This document shows positions 9,191-20,134 of a stretch of 64,000 bases of DNA, piece by piece. The notes below the pieces were generated by a model. It made no database searches, was not told the origin of the DNA, and worked only from the letters and a program-made list of their open reading frames with translations. Source of the stretch: Serratia sarumanii (lineage in GTDB: Bacteria > Pseudomonadota > Gammaproteobacteria > Enterobacterales > Enterobacteriaceae). A program made the translations under genes and the position numbers. The stretch is taken from NCBI RefSeq assembly GCF_029962605.1, contig NZ_CP124750.1, positions 2,046,001 to 2,110,000 of the forward strand, given 5' to 3'. The first letter of the stretch is position 1; each line of letters begins with the position of its first letter.

Positions 9191-9210
9191 AGGCGGCCCG
9201 CAGGCCGCCT
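9191..9210 (-). terminator. Intrinsic terminator between GNAT gene and purB
   Basis: AGGCGGCC/GGCCGCCT stem with a four-base loop. The T-rich tail is on the minus strand, so it ends the hflD-purB transcript; it may also act on the plus strand. Confidence 0.85.
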
Positions 9211-9232
9211 TGTCGTTGTCAGGCTAAAGCGC

Positions 9233-11252
<2,020 letters not shown>

Positions 11253-11583
11253 GATTACTCCTGTAAACGCTGTGAACGGTACATGGCTTACTGCATAAGG
11301 TTGTGTGTATCGCAGGGGTAACGGCGGCGGCCGCGAACGGTAACGAACGGGCGTGGCTGTAACAACGATGACAACGAATGCCGCGGATCATGCCACAAAA
11401 TCGAGGCTAAACCCAGCGTCTAATACGCCCGAGACGAGGCGGAGGCGCCGTACGCCGCAGAACTGCGCAGACAGGCGGCGAAAATCGCCGGCGCGGCGGC
11501 GCGAACTTATTGTTGCGGCGGCAAATAAAGTGCGGCGGCTGCATCTATACTGCCAACGTGAGCCCTCAAATAAAGATCTTCAT
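11253..11583. other. Divergent intergenic region hflD / kup
   Basis: 331 bp between two divergent start codons, so it must hold both promoters. It is GC-rich with many CG-type short repeats. I see no strong sigma70 hexamers, hairpin terminator or small gene with a ribosome binding site. An in-frame extension of kup back to 11353 has no conserved residues and is not believed. Confidence 0.6.
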
Positions 11584-13452
11584 ATGCACGTAAAAAACAA
11601 GCAGCCGCTGCCGGCGGTAACGCTGGCGGCCATCGGCGTGGTGTACGGCGATATCGGCACCAGCCCGCTGTATACCCTGCGCGAATGCCTGACGGCGGAG
11701 GAGGGCATCACCATGACGCCGGCCTCAATCTACGGCTTTTTGTCGCTGATTTTCTGGCTGCTGACGCTGGTGGTGTCCATTAAATACATTTGTTTCGTGA
11801 TGCGCGCCGACAACGACGGCGAGGGCGGGATCCTGACGCTGATGTCGCTGGCGATCCGCAGGCTGGATGCGCGCTGGGTGCCGGCGGCGGTGCTGATCGG
11901 GCTGGTGGGCGGCAGCTTCTTTTACGGCGACGGGGTGATCACCCCGGCCATTTCGGTGCTTTCGGCCATCGAGGGGCTGCAGATTATCGCCCCCGAACTG
12001 GACAGCTTTATCGTGCCGCTGTCGCTGCTGGTGCTGACCGCGTTGTTCGCGATACAAAAGCGCGGCACCGGCAGCGTCGGCAAACTGTTCGCCCCGGCGA
12101 TGGTTATCTGGTTCCTGACGCTCGCGCTGCTGGGCATCGGCGGCATTCTGCAGCACCCTGGCGTGCTGCGGGCGCTGAACCCTTACTGGGCGGTGAATTT
12201 CTTCCTCGAATACAAGACGGTGTCGTTCTTTGCGCTGGGCATGGTGGTGCTGTCGGTCACCGGCGCCGAAGCGCTGTACGCCGATATGGGCCACTTCGGT
12301 AAAAAGCCGATCCGTCTGGCGTGGTTTACGCTGGTGGCGCCGGCGCTGGTGCTGAACTACTTCGGCCAGGGGGCGCTGCTGCTGACCAATCCGGCGGCGA
12401 TCAACAACCCGTTCTTCCTGCTGGCGCCGACCTGGGCGCTGATCCCGCTGCTGGTGATCGCCACGCTGGCGACGGTGATCGCCTCGCAGGCGGTAATTTC
12501 CGGCGTATTCTCGCTGACGCGGCAGGCGGTGCGGCTGGGCTACCTGCCGCCGATGCGCATCATCTATACCTCCGATCAGGAGTCCGGGCAGATCTACATT
12601 CCGGTGGTGAACTGGCTGCTGTTCGCAGCGGTGCTGATCGTGATTATCAGTTTTAAACACTCCAGCAACCTGGCCTCGGCTTACGGCATCGTGGTGACTG
12701 GCACCATGCTGCTGTCGTCGATTTTGCTGAGTATCGTGGCGGTGAAAAACTGGGGCTGGCCGCGCGCGCTGGGCGGGCTGATGCTGGTTGTCATGCTGTG
12801 CATCGACGTACCGCTGTTCGGCGCCAACCTGATCAAGCTGGCGACCGGCGGCTGGCTGCCGGTGGTGCTGGGGCTGATGATTCTGCTGATCATGCTGACC
12901 TGGAAGACCGAGCGTTCACGTCTGATCCGCCGGCTGCGCGACAACCAGGAGGGGCTGAGCGCGCTGATCGAGTCGCTGGAGGAGGCGCCGCCGAAGCGGG
13001 TGCCGGGCACCGCGGTGTTTATGGAGCGCACGCCGCACGCGGTGCCGCTGGTGCTGTTGCATAACCTGAAGCACAACAAGGTGCTGCATGAGCGCGTGGT
13101 GCTGCTGACCATCGTCACCACCGACATGCCGTACGTGCATAACGTGCAGCGGGTGGCGATCGAACAGCTGTCGGCGAGTTTCTGGCGGGTGGTGGCGAGC
13201 TACGGCTGGCGCGAGACGCCCAACGTCACGGACATCCTTTACCGCTGCGGGCTGGAGGGGATGAGCTTCACCATGAACGAGACCTCGTTCTTTATGTCGC
13301 GCGATACGCTGGTGCTGGGCAAGCGGCCCTGGTATTTGCGCGTGCGCGGCAAGGTGTTCCAGCTGCTGCAGCGCAATGCGCTGCGCGCGCCGGATCTGTT
13401 CGAAATCCCGCCGAACCGGGTGATCGAACTGGGGGCGCAGGTGGAATTTTGA
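11584..13452 (+). CDS. kup: Low-affinity potassium transport protein Kup
   Basis: Inner-membrane K+/H+ symporter of the KUP/HAK family. From the ATG at 11584 it has 622 residues, the same as E. coli Kup. The N-terminal signature [16 protein letters not shown] is intact, as are [18 protein letters not shown] and twelve hydrophobic segments up to about residue 450, followed by a cytoplasmic C-terminal domain of about 170 residues. No strong Shine-Dalgarno is visible. The gene stands alone between hflD and mnmA, a position not shared with E. coli, where kup is elsewhere; a second kup copy in the genome is possible. Confidence 0.93.
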   Translation: MHVKNKQPLPAVTLAAIGVVYGDIGTSPLYTLRECLTAEEGITMTPASIYGFLSLIFWLLTLVVSIKYICFVMRADNDGEGGILTLMSLAIRRLDARWVPAAVLIGLVGGSFFYGDGVITPAISVLSAIEGLQIIAPELDSFIVPLSLLVLTALFAIQKRGTGSVGKLFAPAMVIWFLTLALLGIGGILQHPGVLRALNPYWAVNFFLEYKTVSFFALGMVVLSVTGAEALYADMGHFGKKPIRLAWFTLVAPALVLNYFGQGALLLTNPAAINNPFFLLAPTWALIPLLVIATLATVIASQAVISGVFSLTRQAVRLGYLPPMRIIYTSDQESGQIYIPVVNWLLFAAVLIVIISFKHSSNLASAYGIVVTGTMLLSSILLSIVAVKNWGWPRALGGLMLVVMLCIDVPLFGANLIKLATGGWLPVVLGLMILLIMLTWKTERSRLIRRLRDNQEGLSALIESLEEAPPKRVPGTAVFMERTPHAVPLVLLHNLKHNKVLHERVVLLTIVTTDMPYVHNVQRVAIEQLSASFWRVVASYGWRETPNVTDILYRCGLEGMSFTMNETSFFMSRDTLVLGKRPWYLRVRGKVFQLLQRNALRAPDLFEIPPNRVIELGAQVEF

Positions 13453-13460
13453 ATAAAAAA

Positions 13461-13483
13461 AACGCTGCGGTAAACGCAGCGTT
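13461..13483. terminator. Bidirectional terminator kup / mnmA
   Basis: AACGCTGCG/CGCAGCGTT stem with a GTAAA loop, flanked by A8 on the left and TTTCTTT on the right, so it can serve the convergent kup and mnmA transcripts. Confidence 0.9.
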
Positions 13484-13500
13484 TTTCTTTTGCCGGGCAG

Positions 13501-14601
13501 TTACGCCAGGCGCTGTTCGATGATGCCGCCGCCGAGGCAGATTTCGCCCTGGTAGAACACCGCCGACTGGCCGGGGGTGACGGCGGAGACCGGCTCGTCG
13601 AAACGCACTTCGATGCGTTCGCTGTCGAGCGGGGTCACGGTGCAAGGGATATCCTGCTGGCGATAGCGGGTCTTCACCGTGCAGCGGAACGGGCCGCTCA
13701 GCGGCAGGCGATCCACCCAGTGCAGCTGCTGCGCGATAAGGCCGGTAGACATCAGGCGCGGGTGATCGTGCCCCTGGGCGACCACCAGCACGTTGTTGGC
13801 CACGTCTTTATCCACCACGTACCACGGATCTTCGCTGCTGTCTTTCAGGCCGCCGATGCCCAGCCCTTTGCGCTGGCCCAGGGTGTGATACATCAGGCCC
13901 TGGTGTTCGCCGACGGTCTGGCCGTCAACGCTGACGATCGGGCCCGGCTGCGCCGGCAGGTAACGGCCGAGGAAGTCGCGGAACTTGCGCTCGCCGATAA
14001 AGCAGATGCCGGTAGAATCTTTCTTCTTGGCGGTGACCAGCTCCAGCTGCTCGGCGATGCGGCGCACCTCCGGCTTCTCCAGCTCGCCGACCGGGAACAG
14101 GCTTTGCGCCACCTGCTCGTGGCTCAGGGTGTAGAGGAAGTAGCTCTGATCCTTGTTGCCGTCGACGCCGCGCAGCAGGCGGCTCTTGCCGTCTACGTCC
14201 TGGCGGCGCACGTAGTGGCCGGTGGCGATGAAATCGGCCCCCAGATCTTCGGCGGCGAACTCCAGGAAGGCTTTGAATTTGATCTCTTTATTGCACAGGA
14301 TGTCCGGGTTCGGCGTGCGGCCGGCCTTGTACTCTTCCAGGAACAGCTCAAACACGTTGTCCCAGTATTCCGCCGCAAAGTTCACCGTGTGCAGTTCGAT
14401 GCCCAGCTTGTCGCAGACCGCTTGCGCGTCGGCCAGATCGGTCGCGGCGGAGCAGTACTCTTCGTCGTCGTCTTCTTCCCAGTTCTTCATGAACAGCCCA
14501 GCGACCTGATAGCCCTGTTGCTGTAACAGATAGGCGGTAACGGAAGAGTCGACGCCGCCGGACATACCGACGATTACTTTTTTCTGGCTGTTGTCTGACA
14601 T
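13501..14601 (-). CDS. mnmA: tRNA-specific 2-thiouridylase MnmA
   Basis: MnmA thiolates U34 of tRNAs for Lys, Glu and Gln, receiving sulfur from the IscS-TusABCDE relay and using ATP. The 366-residue protein has the PP-loop [15 protein letters not shown] at the N-terminus, the catalytic Cys in ILCNKEIKF (about residue 102) and the second Cys in [12 protein letters not shown] (about 199). It lies 106 bp downstream of nudJ on the same strand and ends at the kup terminator. Confidence 0.97.
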   Translation of the reverse strand: MSDNSQKKVIVGMSGGVDSSVTAYLLQQQGYQVAGLFMKNWEEDDDEEYCSAATDLADAQAVCDKLGIELHTVNFAAEYWDNVFELFLEEYKAGRTPNPDILCNKEIKFKAFLEFAAEDLGADFIATGHYVRRQDVDGKSRLLRGVDGNKDQSYFLYTLSHEQVAQSLFPVGELEKPEVRRIAEQLELVTAKKKDSTGICFIGERKFRDFLGRYLPAQPGPIVSVDGQTVGEHQGLMYHTLGQRKGLGIGGLKDSSEDPWYVVDKDVANNVLVVAQGHDHPRLMSTGLIAQQLHWVDRLPLSGPFRCTVKTRYRQQDIPCTVTPLDSERIEVRFDEPVSAVTPGQSAVFYQGEICLGGGIIEQRLA

Positions 14602-14707
14602 GGGGATCTCACGAACTTGAACACGAACCGTGCTGATAAAAACAAGCGCAGGATTTTACCACGTTGGCCGCGCCGGCGCACTGTTCATCTTGTGCTGCAC
14701 GGCGCCC

Positions 14708-15154
14708 TTAAAACGGCCAGGCGAAGCTGCCGACCAGCGACAGCGGGTAGCGCTCCGGCTGCTGGTAGCTGCGAATGCTCTCCGCCACCAGCGCGGAACG
14801 CAGGTTGGGCGCCTGCAAGATCTCGTCGGCGCTCAGCCACAGGCAGCGATCGATGTCGCTGTCGTGCGGCTCGGTCGGCAGCGGCTGTTCCAGCTCGATA
14901 ACGAAGCAGAAGCGCAGGAACGGCGTGCGATCCGGCGCGATCCACTGGTGCAGGCGCAGGAACGCCTGCGGCGCGGCGCGGATGCCGGTCTCTTCCCACA
15001 GCTCGCGCTCGGCGGCCTGCACCAGCGTCTCGTCGGCCTCCAGGTGGCCGGCCGGCTGGTTCCACAGCGCTTTGCCGTTGATGGTCTCTTCGACCACTAA
15101 AAATTTGCCGGCGGCGTGCACCACGCAGGCCACGGTGACGTGCGGTTTGAACAT
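14708..15154 (-). CDS. nudJ: Nudix phosphatase NudJ
   Basis: 148 residues. The Nudix box runs [13 protein letters not shown] then RELWEETGI, matching GX5EX7REUXEEXGU. E. coli NudJ (YmfB) hydrolyses nucleoside tri- and diphosphates and the thiamin precursor HMP-PP. AAGGAG precedes the ATG, and the stop is followed by mnmA, the conserved gene order. The LprI-like gene ends 9 bp upstream on the same strand, so the two are probably co-transcribed. Confidence 0.93.
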   Translation of the reverse strand: MFKPHVTVACVVHAAGKFLVVEETINGKALWNQPAGHLEADETLVQAAERELWEETGIRAAPQAFLRLHQWIAPDRTPFLRFCFVIELEQPLPTEPHDSDIDRCLWLSADEILQAPNLRSALVAESIRSYQQPERYPLSLVGSFAWPF

Positions 15155-15163
15155 GCGCTCTCC

Positions 15164-15502
15164 TTACAGCGGTTTGTCGATGCGCCGGTAGATGTCGTCC
15201 AGCTCGGCGATGCGGGTGCGATAGCTTTTGAGCAGGCAGGCGGTATCGCCGCCGCACCGCTGGCGTTTTGCCAGCCAGTCCTGCTGGCTGTCCTGCATCG
15301 CGCCGCGCGCGCCCATGGCGAACAGGCCGCGCAGGAATTGGTATTTTGTGGCCATTTGCACGTCCAGATCGTTCAGCGTGCGGTCGGCGCAGATGGCGCG
15401 TTCATCGCTGCCTGCCGCCTTGGCGCAGTCGAAGCTGGCGGCCTGGGCGGCGAGCGGGGCCGCCAGTGCGGTGAACAGCAGCGCGGTCAGTGTGTTCCTC
15501 AT
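15164..15502 (-). CDS. LprI-like (DUF1311) secreted protein
   Basis: 112 residues from the ATG at 15502, which has GGAGG five bases upstream. There is a cleavable signal peptide (MRNTLTALLFTALAAPLAAQA). The mature part fits the lysozyme-inhibitor LprI N-terminal domain: SFDCAKAAGSDERAICADRTLNDLDVQ, a DWLAKRQRC segment, and four cysteines in the spacing usual for the family. Members are periplasmic and some protect against lysozyme; the role of this one is inferred. It is inserted between rluE and nudJ relative to E. coli. Confidence 0.8.
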   Translation of the reverse strand: MRNTLTALLFTALAAPLAAQAASFDCAKAAGSDERAICADRTLNDLDVQMATKYQFLRGLFAMGARGAMQDSQQDWLAKRQRCGGDTACLLKSYRTRIAELDDIYRRIDKPL

Positions 15503-15524
15503 GGCGCCTCCATCAGTTATCGGT

Positions 15525-16151
15525 CTACAGGGAATCGATAGTTTTCCATTCACCAGGTTGCAGTGAACCCAGCGAAAGATTACCCATACTGTAGCGAATC
15601 AGGCGCAGGGTAGGGAACCCGATATGCGCCGTCATGCGACGCACCTGGCGGTTTCGCCCTTCATACAGGGTGATTTTCAGCCAGCAAGTGGGGATGGATT
15701 TACGTTCGCGGATCGGCGGGTTGCGTGGCCACAGCCACTGCGGCTCGGCCACCAACTCCACCCCGGCGGGCAGCGTGGGGCCGTCTTTCAGCGTGACGCC
15801 GCTGCGCAGCGGCGCCAGATCGCTCTCCTGCGGCGCGCCCTCGACCTGCACATAATAGATTTTGCCGGTGCGCTTGCCCGGCTGGGTGAGCTGCGCCTGC
15901 AGCTGGCCGTCGTTGGTCAGCACCAGCAGCCCTTCGCTGTCGCGATCCAGACGCCCGGCGGCGTAAACGTCGGGGAAGGGGATGTACTCTTTCAGCGTGG
16001 CGCGGCCGGCTTCGTCGGTGAACTGCGGCAGCACGTCGAAGGGCTTGTTGAATAACACAATTCGGCGCGGCCCCTTCGGCGCGGCGGGTTTGGCGGCATT
16101 CGGCTTGCTGAATCGTTTAACTTTGTGATTTCTAACAGAGAATTTTTTCAT
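15525..16151 (-). CDS. rluE: 23S rRNA pseudouridine(2457) synthase RluE
   Basis: RluE makes pseudouridine 2457 in the 23S rRNA peptidyl transferase centre. After a basic N-terminal tail, the RsuA-type catalytic domain carries the catalytic Asp in [23 protein letters not shown] and [13 protein letters not shown] are also conserved. An ATG at 16181 is in frame, but a TATAAT overlaps it, so the ATG at 16151 (207 residues) is chosen; neither has a strong Shine-Dalgarno. It is divergent from icd, as in E. coli. Confidence 0.93.
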   Translation of the reverse strand: MKKFSVRNHKVKRFSKPNAAKPAAPKGPRRIVLFNKPFDVLPQFTDEAGRATLKEYIPFPDVYAAGRLDRDSEGLLVLTNDGQLQAQLTQPGKRTGKIYYVQVEGAPQESDLAPLRSGVTLKDGPTLPAGVELVAEPQWLWPRNPPIRERKSIPTCWLKITLYEGRNRQVRRMTAHIGFPTLRLIRYSMGNLSLGSLQPGEWKTIDSL

Positions 16152-16179
16152 AACGGTTGAGATTACGGATGATAAGCGC

Positions 16180-16185
16180 ATTATA
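16180..16185 (-). promoter_or_regulatory. -10 element of rluE
   Basis: A perfect TATAAT on the minus strand, placing the start of transcription near 16173 and about 22 bases before the ATG at 16151. This argues against translation from the upstream ATG at 16181. No good -35 is seen. Confidence 0.5.
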
Positions 16186-16282
16186 ACCGAATCCGTTTCG
16201 GATTGGCGCGGACCGAATATTCAAGTAGTATCTACACGCATCTTACAAAGCATTAACAAAATTGCGCTTGAAGGAGAGGTTG

Positions 16283-17536
16283 ATGGAAAGCAAAGTAGTT
16301 GTTCCGGCAGAAGGTAAAAAAATCACGGTTGACGCCCAGGGTAAACTGGTTGTTCCTCATAACCCGATCATCCCGTTCATCGAAGGCGACGGCATCGGCG
16401 TTGACGTGACTCCTGCCATGATCCACGTGGTTGATGCGGCCGTTAAAAAGGCTTACCACGGCGAACGTAAAATCTCCTGGATGGAAATCTACACCGGCGA
16501 AAAATCTACCCACGTTTACGGTAAAGACGTGTGGCTGCCGGACGAAACTCTGGACCTGATCCGCGACTACCGCGTCGCCATCAAAGGCCCCCTGACCACC
16601 CCGGTCGGCGGCGGCATCCGTTCTCTGAACGTGGCCCTGCGCCAGCAACTGGACCTGTACGTGTGCCTGCGCCCGGTGCGTTACTACCAGGGCACCCCAA
16701 GCCCGGTGAAACAGCCTGAGCTGACCGACATGGTGATCTTCCGTGAAAACGCCGAAGACATCTACGCCGGCATCGAGTGGAAAGCCGGCTCCGCCGAAGC
16801 GGACAAAGTGATCAAATTCCTGCGCGACGAAATGGGCGTGAAGAAAATCCGCTTCCCGGAGCAGTGCGGTATCGGCGTGAAGCCATGCTCCGAAGAAGGG
16901 ACCAAGCGTCTGGTGCGTGCGGCGATCGAATACGCCATCACCAACGACCGTGACTCTGTGACCCTGGTTCACAAAGGCAACATCATGAAGTTCACCGAAG
17001 GTGCCTTCAAGGATTGGGGCTATGAGCTGGCGCGCGAAGAGTTCGGCGGCGAGCTGATCGACGGCGGCCCATGGCTGAAGATCAAGAACCCGAACACCGG
17101 CAAAGAGATCGTGGTTAAAGACGTGATCGCCGACGCCTTCCTGCAGCAAATCCTGCTGCGCCCGGCGGAATACGACGTGATCGCCTGTATGAACCTGAAC
17201 GGCGACTACATCTCCGACGCCCTGGCGGCCCAGGTCGGCGGCATCGGTATCGCACCGGGCGCCAACATCGGCTCCGACTGCGCGCTGTTCGAAGCGACTC
17301 ACGGCACCGCGCCGAAGTACGCCGGCCAGGACAAAGTGAACCCAGGCTCTATCATCCTGTCCGCAGAGATGATGCTGCGCCACATGGGCTGGTTCGAAGC
17401 GGCTGACCTGATTGTTAAAGGTATGGAAGGCGCCATCGCCGCCAAGACCGTGACCTATGACTTCGAACGCCTGATGGAAGGCGCTAAACTGCTGAAATGC
17501 TCAGAGTTTGGCGACGCTATCGTAGAGCACATGTAA
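16283..17536 (+). CDS. icd: Isocitrate dehydrogenase (NADP+)
   Basis: TCA cycle enzyme converting isocitrate to 2-oxoglutarate with NADP+. The start at 16283 ([19 protein letters not shown] upstream) gives 417 residues, one more than E. coli. The substrate/phosphorylation loop [13 protein letters not shown] carries Ser114, equivalent to E. coli Ser113, the target of Ace[20 protein letters not shown] and GTAPKYAG (metal and NADP binding) are intact. The 3' end, an integration site for phages in E. coli, is uninterrupted and followed directly by a terminator. Confidence 0.98.
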   Translation: MESKVVVPAEGKKITVDAQGKLVVPHNPIIPFIEGDGIGVDVTPAMIHVVDAAVKKAYHGERKISWMEIYTGEKSTHVYGKDVWLPDETLDLIRDYRVAIKGPLTTPVGGGIRSLNVALRQQLDLYVCLRPVRYYQGTPSPVKQPELTDMVIFRENAEDIYAGIEWKAGSAEADKVIKFLRDEMGVKKIRFPEQCGIGVKPCSEEGTKRLVRAAIEYAITNDRDSVTLVHKGNIMKFTEGAFKDWGYELAREEFGGELIDGGPWLKIKNPNTGKEIVVKDVIADAFLQQILLRPAEYDVIACMNLNGDYISDALAAQVGGIGIAPGANIGSDCALFEATHGTAPKYAGQDKVNPGSIILSAEMMLRHMGWFEAADLIVKGMEGAIAAKTVTYDFERLMEGAKLLKCSEFGDAIVEHM

Positions 17537-17560
17537 GTGTGTTTGGCGTTTGAATAAGAG

Positions 17561-17580
17561 CGGGAGCCTTAGGGCTCCCG
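17561..17580 (+). terminator. Intrinsic terminator of icd
   Basis: CGGGAGCC/GGCTCCCG hairpin followed by seven T residues on the plus strand. Confidence 0.95.
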
Positions 17581-17610
17581 TTTTTTTATTGTTCGAATGG
17601 GCATGGGATA

Positions 17611-18060
17611 TCAAGGATTGGCCGATTCACGCACCACCAGCACCGGGCAATTGGCGTGGCGCACGACGGCGGTGGCATTGGAGCCGAGGAGGTAAGTGAT
17701 CGCAGAAGGGCGGTTGGAACCCATCACAATAATCTCCGCGTTAAGCGCATCAGCGAGTTCCAGGATCTGATCTTTAGGATCGCCGACGGCCACGTGCGTG
17801 GTCACTCTATCTTCAGGCACGCTGAATTCTTTGGCCGCTTTCGCCAACCCTTCGGTCGCTACCGCAATGATTTCGTCTTTGGTTTCTATCGCCGCGGTGG
17901 CGGCAAAGCCGAAAGCGGCGTAGGTGGCGCGTGACGGGATCACCGCTAGGAAATGGACGTGGGAGTCTTCGAGCCTGGCGAGCGCGTTGACATGTGGGAT
18001 GACCTGCTGCGTTAATTCCGGCTCGGTAATATCGACTGGAACCAAGATAGTTTTATACAT
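17611..18060 (-). CDS. uspF: Universal stress protein UspF-like
   Basis: 149-residue UspFG-subfamily protein. The N-terminal strand MYKTILVPVDI, the loop GDPKDQILELADAL and the nucleotide-binding pattern GSNRPSAITYLLGSNATAVV (G-2x-G-9x-G-S/T type) are visible. UspF-class proteins bind ATP and are linked to stress survival, adhesion and fimbriation in E. coli. AAGGAGG precedes the ATG. It stands alone, convergent with icd. UspF is preferred over UspG because of the TTYLLGSN-like segment, but the distinction is not firm. Confidence 0.8.
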   Translation of the reverse strand: MYKTILVPVDITEPELTQQVIPHVNALARLEDSHVHFLAVIPSRATYAAFGFAATAAIETKDEIIAVATEGLAKAAKEFSVPEDRVTTHVAVGDPKDQILELADALNAEIIVMGSNRPSAITYLLGSNATAVVRHANCPVLVVRESANP

Positions 18061-18223
18061 ACTCCCTCCTTATCATTATCAAATAACTCCACTTCTTGGA
18101 TTATAGCTGTTCGACGCAGGGAAAGGAGAGATCCGTATGGCAAACCCGGGAACGTTGGCGCTGAAATGTCAGGTGTTCGACGTTATCGTTAAATGCAGGC
18201 AAGTACGCCGGGTTTAGAGTAGA

Positions 18224-18244
18224 AAGGGAGCCATTGGCTCCCTT
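18224..18244 (-). terminator. Intrinsic terminator of the YgdI/YgdR lipoprotein pair
   Basis: AAGGGAGCC/GGCTCCCTT hairpin with TTTCT on the minus strand side, 30 bp downstream of the lipoprotein stop codon. Confidence 0.75.
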
Positions 18245-18273
18245 GGTGTTAGCTGGCTGAGATTATCGGAACC

Positions 18274-18501
18274 TTAATGAGGGATCTCTGAAACCTCTTT
18301 GACTTCCGTCTTGTTGATTTGCTGTTTAACGCCATTGGCATCGGTATAACCGAGCAACCCGGCAGAAGTTTCTTTCGGCTTGCCGTCACTGATGAGCGTT
18401 CGACCGTCGTGGGTATGGATGGCGTAGCTGGTGCGTGTGCAGCCTGACAGTGCGGCGATGGCAACCAGGGCGATCGCGGGAAGAACAAGCGTTTTTTTCA
18501 T
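18274..18501 (-). CDS. YgdI/YgdR-family lipoprotein, copy 2
   Basis: 75 residues. A lipoprotein signal peptide ends at the lipobox LSGC (Cys about 20) with Thr at +2, predicting outer-membrane sorting. The mature part is the small SH3-like DUF903 fold: HTHDGRTLISDGKPKETSAG then LLGYTDANGVKQQINKTEV. AAAGGAG precedes the ATG. It follows a paralogue by 12 bp on the same strand, so the two form an operon. No defined function is known for this family. Confidence 0.85.
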   Translation of the reverse strand: MKKTLVLPAIALVAIAALSGCTRTSYAIHTHDGRTLISDGKPKETSAGLLGYTDANGVKQQINKTEVKEVSEIPH

Positions 18502-18513
18502 TTGAAGCTCCTT

Positions 18514-18747
18514 TTAGTTATCCAACTCACTCATGTTTGCAATCTGGTCTCGATTGATCTGTTCCGTTTTGCCCGTTTCAGCGTTTCGATAGGAGACTAA
18601 CCCGGTATCTGTATCGACCTGAGGTTTGCCGTCGGTGACAATGGTCTTGCCATCCGTTGTTTTGATCGCCTGATTGGAAGCGCAGCCCGCAATGAACATC
18701 ACCGTAGTTGCAGCAAGAAGCGCGGCAAAGAGTCGTTTGCTTTTCAT
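18514..18747 (-). CDS. YgdI/YgdR-family lipoprotein, copy 1
   Basis: 77 residues from the ATG at 18747; an in-frame ATG at 18756 is too close to its AGG to be favoured. The lipobox is FIAGC with Ala at +2 (outer membrane). The DUF903 signature reads IKTTDGKTIVTDGKPQVD then GLVSYRNAETGKTEQINRDQI. It is first gene of a two-gene operon with its paralogue; the two share the GR/KTL/IVxDGKP core, so a tandem duplication is likely. Confidence 0.87.
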   Translation of the reverse strand: MKSKRLFAALLAATTVMFIAGCASNQAIKTTDGKTIVTDGKPQVDTDTGLVSYRNAETGKTEQINRDQIANMSELDN

Positions 18748-19093
18748 ACCTACCATCCTGGTTACTTAAACGAATTTAATATCAGGAAAATAAGTATAGG
18801 CAGATTTTCCAGATTGCCAGGGTTGAAAGTGCTTATGGTGGGATAAAAAAGTAAGAATAACTTAATTTATTGATGGGGTGATTACCCATTCGGGAGATGT
18901 CGACAGGTCAGGGGGCTCAGGCGTACGGCCCGGTGAGGGGGTTAGGGTTTCATATCATCATCTACTCACGATTTTCCGCGTGCCAGTGCGTGATGTCATT
19001 GGTGGTTTGGCGTTAATTCTGTATAAGTATTCACCGGGGATCTTTTCGAATACAACGTTGATTCGACTGATAATCATCCATAAGGACAGGGAT
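18748..19093. other. Divergent intergenic region before the TolA-domain lipoprotein
   Basis: 346 bp of lower GC than the neighbours, between two divergent lipoprotein starts. AT-rich stretches at 18770-18870 could hold promoters. The frame of the plus-strand gene is open back to 18878, but that part has no signal peptide or conserved residues and is treated as non-coding. No repeat or hairpin terminator stands out. Confidence 0.5.
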
Positions 19094-19537
19094 ATGAAAA
19101 TAACGCATTCAGGCTATAAAACCGGCGCCGCCACATTATTGGCGGCGATGCTCGCACTGGCATTAATGGGGTGTGCCAAGAGCACTGCCCCCAGCCAATC
19201 CGTTCCGGCGAATAAAGAGGTCGATGATCTTTTTGCCAACCTTGGTAACCCAAAGACGCCTGTGCCGGGAAAAGAGAAAGAACAGTATTTTGCCCAGTTG
19301 CTGGCCGTGATTCAAAGCCATTTGAAGGATGCAGAAGCCTACTCAGGCAGAAGTTGTACATTGCGCATCAAGCTGGCGCCGGATGGTCTGCTGATCAGCG
19401 TTCGGGCTGAACAAGGGGAGCCGCAACTTTGCCAGGCCGCGATAAAGGCAATCGTCAATGCGCGTTTGCCTAAGCCGCCAACGGCCGCGGTTTACGAAGC
19501 GGTCAACAACGGCACGTTGGAGTTTCGGCCGATATGA
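19094..19537 (+). CDS. Outer-membrane lipoprotein with a TolA C-terminal (domain III) module
   Basis: 147 residues. The signal peptide ends at the lipobox ALMGC (Cys27) with Ala at +2, so outer-membrane sorting is predicted. After a short linker, residues 60-147 closely match TolA domain III: an AYSGRSCTLRIKLAPDGLL segment, LCQAAIKA and RLPKPPTAAVYEA, including the two cysteines that form the TolA disulfide. TolA's membrane anchor and long helical domain II are absent. Domain III of TolA contacts TolB and is the receptor for filamentous phage g3p and group A colicins. A separate lipidated copy could modulate Tol-Pal or act as a decoy; this is inference. Start set by AAGGACAGG upstream. Confidence 0.85.
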   Translation: MKITHSGYKTGAATLLAAMLALALMGCAKSTAPSQSVPANKEVDDLFANLGNPKTPVPGKEKEQYFAQLLAVIQSHLKDAEAYSGRSCTLRIKLAPDGLLISVRAEQGEPQLCQAAIKAIVNARLPKPPTAAVYEAVNNGTLEFRPI

Positions 19538-19698
19538 AAATAAAGGGCGACAACTGCGATGCCAGATAATTAAACCAAAGTCGCAGGCCGTACTTTCATG
19601 CGGCCTGTGAGTATTGGGTTGTGCAATATTTCGTATAGCGTTTCCTAATGCTGAAGCCAGTCTTTTCGGCATTATTTCACGGCATATGTTGCCAATAC

Positions 19699-19989
19699 CT
19701 ACCGATACATCATTGCGCTCACGCGCTCGCTTCGATCTTTAAAACCGTTGCTGCGCATCGTGACCACGTAATAGCGGTAGTGATGCTTCTGCGCGTACTC
19801 GCGCACCAGCTCTTCAGCAAACAGGCCGCTGAAGGTGACGGTGGTGACGAAGGTCAGCCCTTTCACTTCGTAGGTGCTGATCTCTTGCGGAGTGCCGATA
19901 TACGGCGGCGGGAACACGGTTTTGTGGAACTGGCAGCCCGCCAGCAGCAGGGTAAACAGCAGGGCGGCGGAAATTTGCGGTATTTTCAT
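19699..19989 (-). CDS. Small lipoprotein of unknown function
   Basis: 96 residues with a lipoprotein signal: MKIPQISAALLFTLLLAGC, Cys19 followed by Gln (outer membrane). The mature part has a strand-helix-strand pattern (KGLTFVTTVTFSG, AEELVREYAQKHHYRYYVV, RSERVSAMMYR). This resembles the YhcN/BhsA (DUF1471) layout, in which a residue is turned into a surface stress protein, but I cannot confirm membership. It is an isolated gene, divergent from the GNAT gene at 20135. Confidence 0.65.
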   Translation of the reverse strand: MKIPQISAALLFTLLLAGCQFHKTVFPPPYIGTPQEISTYEVKGLTFVTTVTFSGLFAEELVREYAQKHHYRYYVVTMRSNGFKDRSERVSAMMYR

Positions 19990-20134
19990 CGGGAAATGTT
20001 TTCCTTCCTTGGCGTGTTTTTAGTAACTCTATAATAGGATTACAAAATTTGGCGGGGATGTAAAAATTATCCCGCTTCGGTTGCCGTTTCGTTGAAGCGG
20101 TTCCGCCGTCATCCATACGAATGAGGGGTTAAAT

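Noticed and set aside
11353..11583. N-terminal extension of kup by 77 codons
   Set aside because: No membrane segment or family similarity; the ATG at 11584 gives exactly the usual 622 residues.
17500..17600. Phage attachment site at the 3' end of icd
   Set aside because: The icd end is intact and followed at once by its terminator; there is no integrase, duplicated end or prophage gene.
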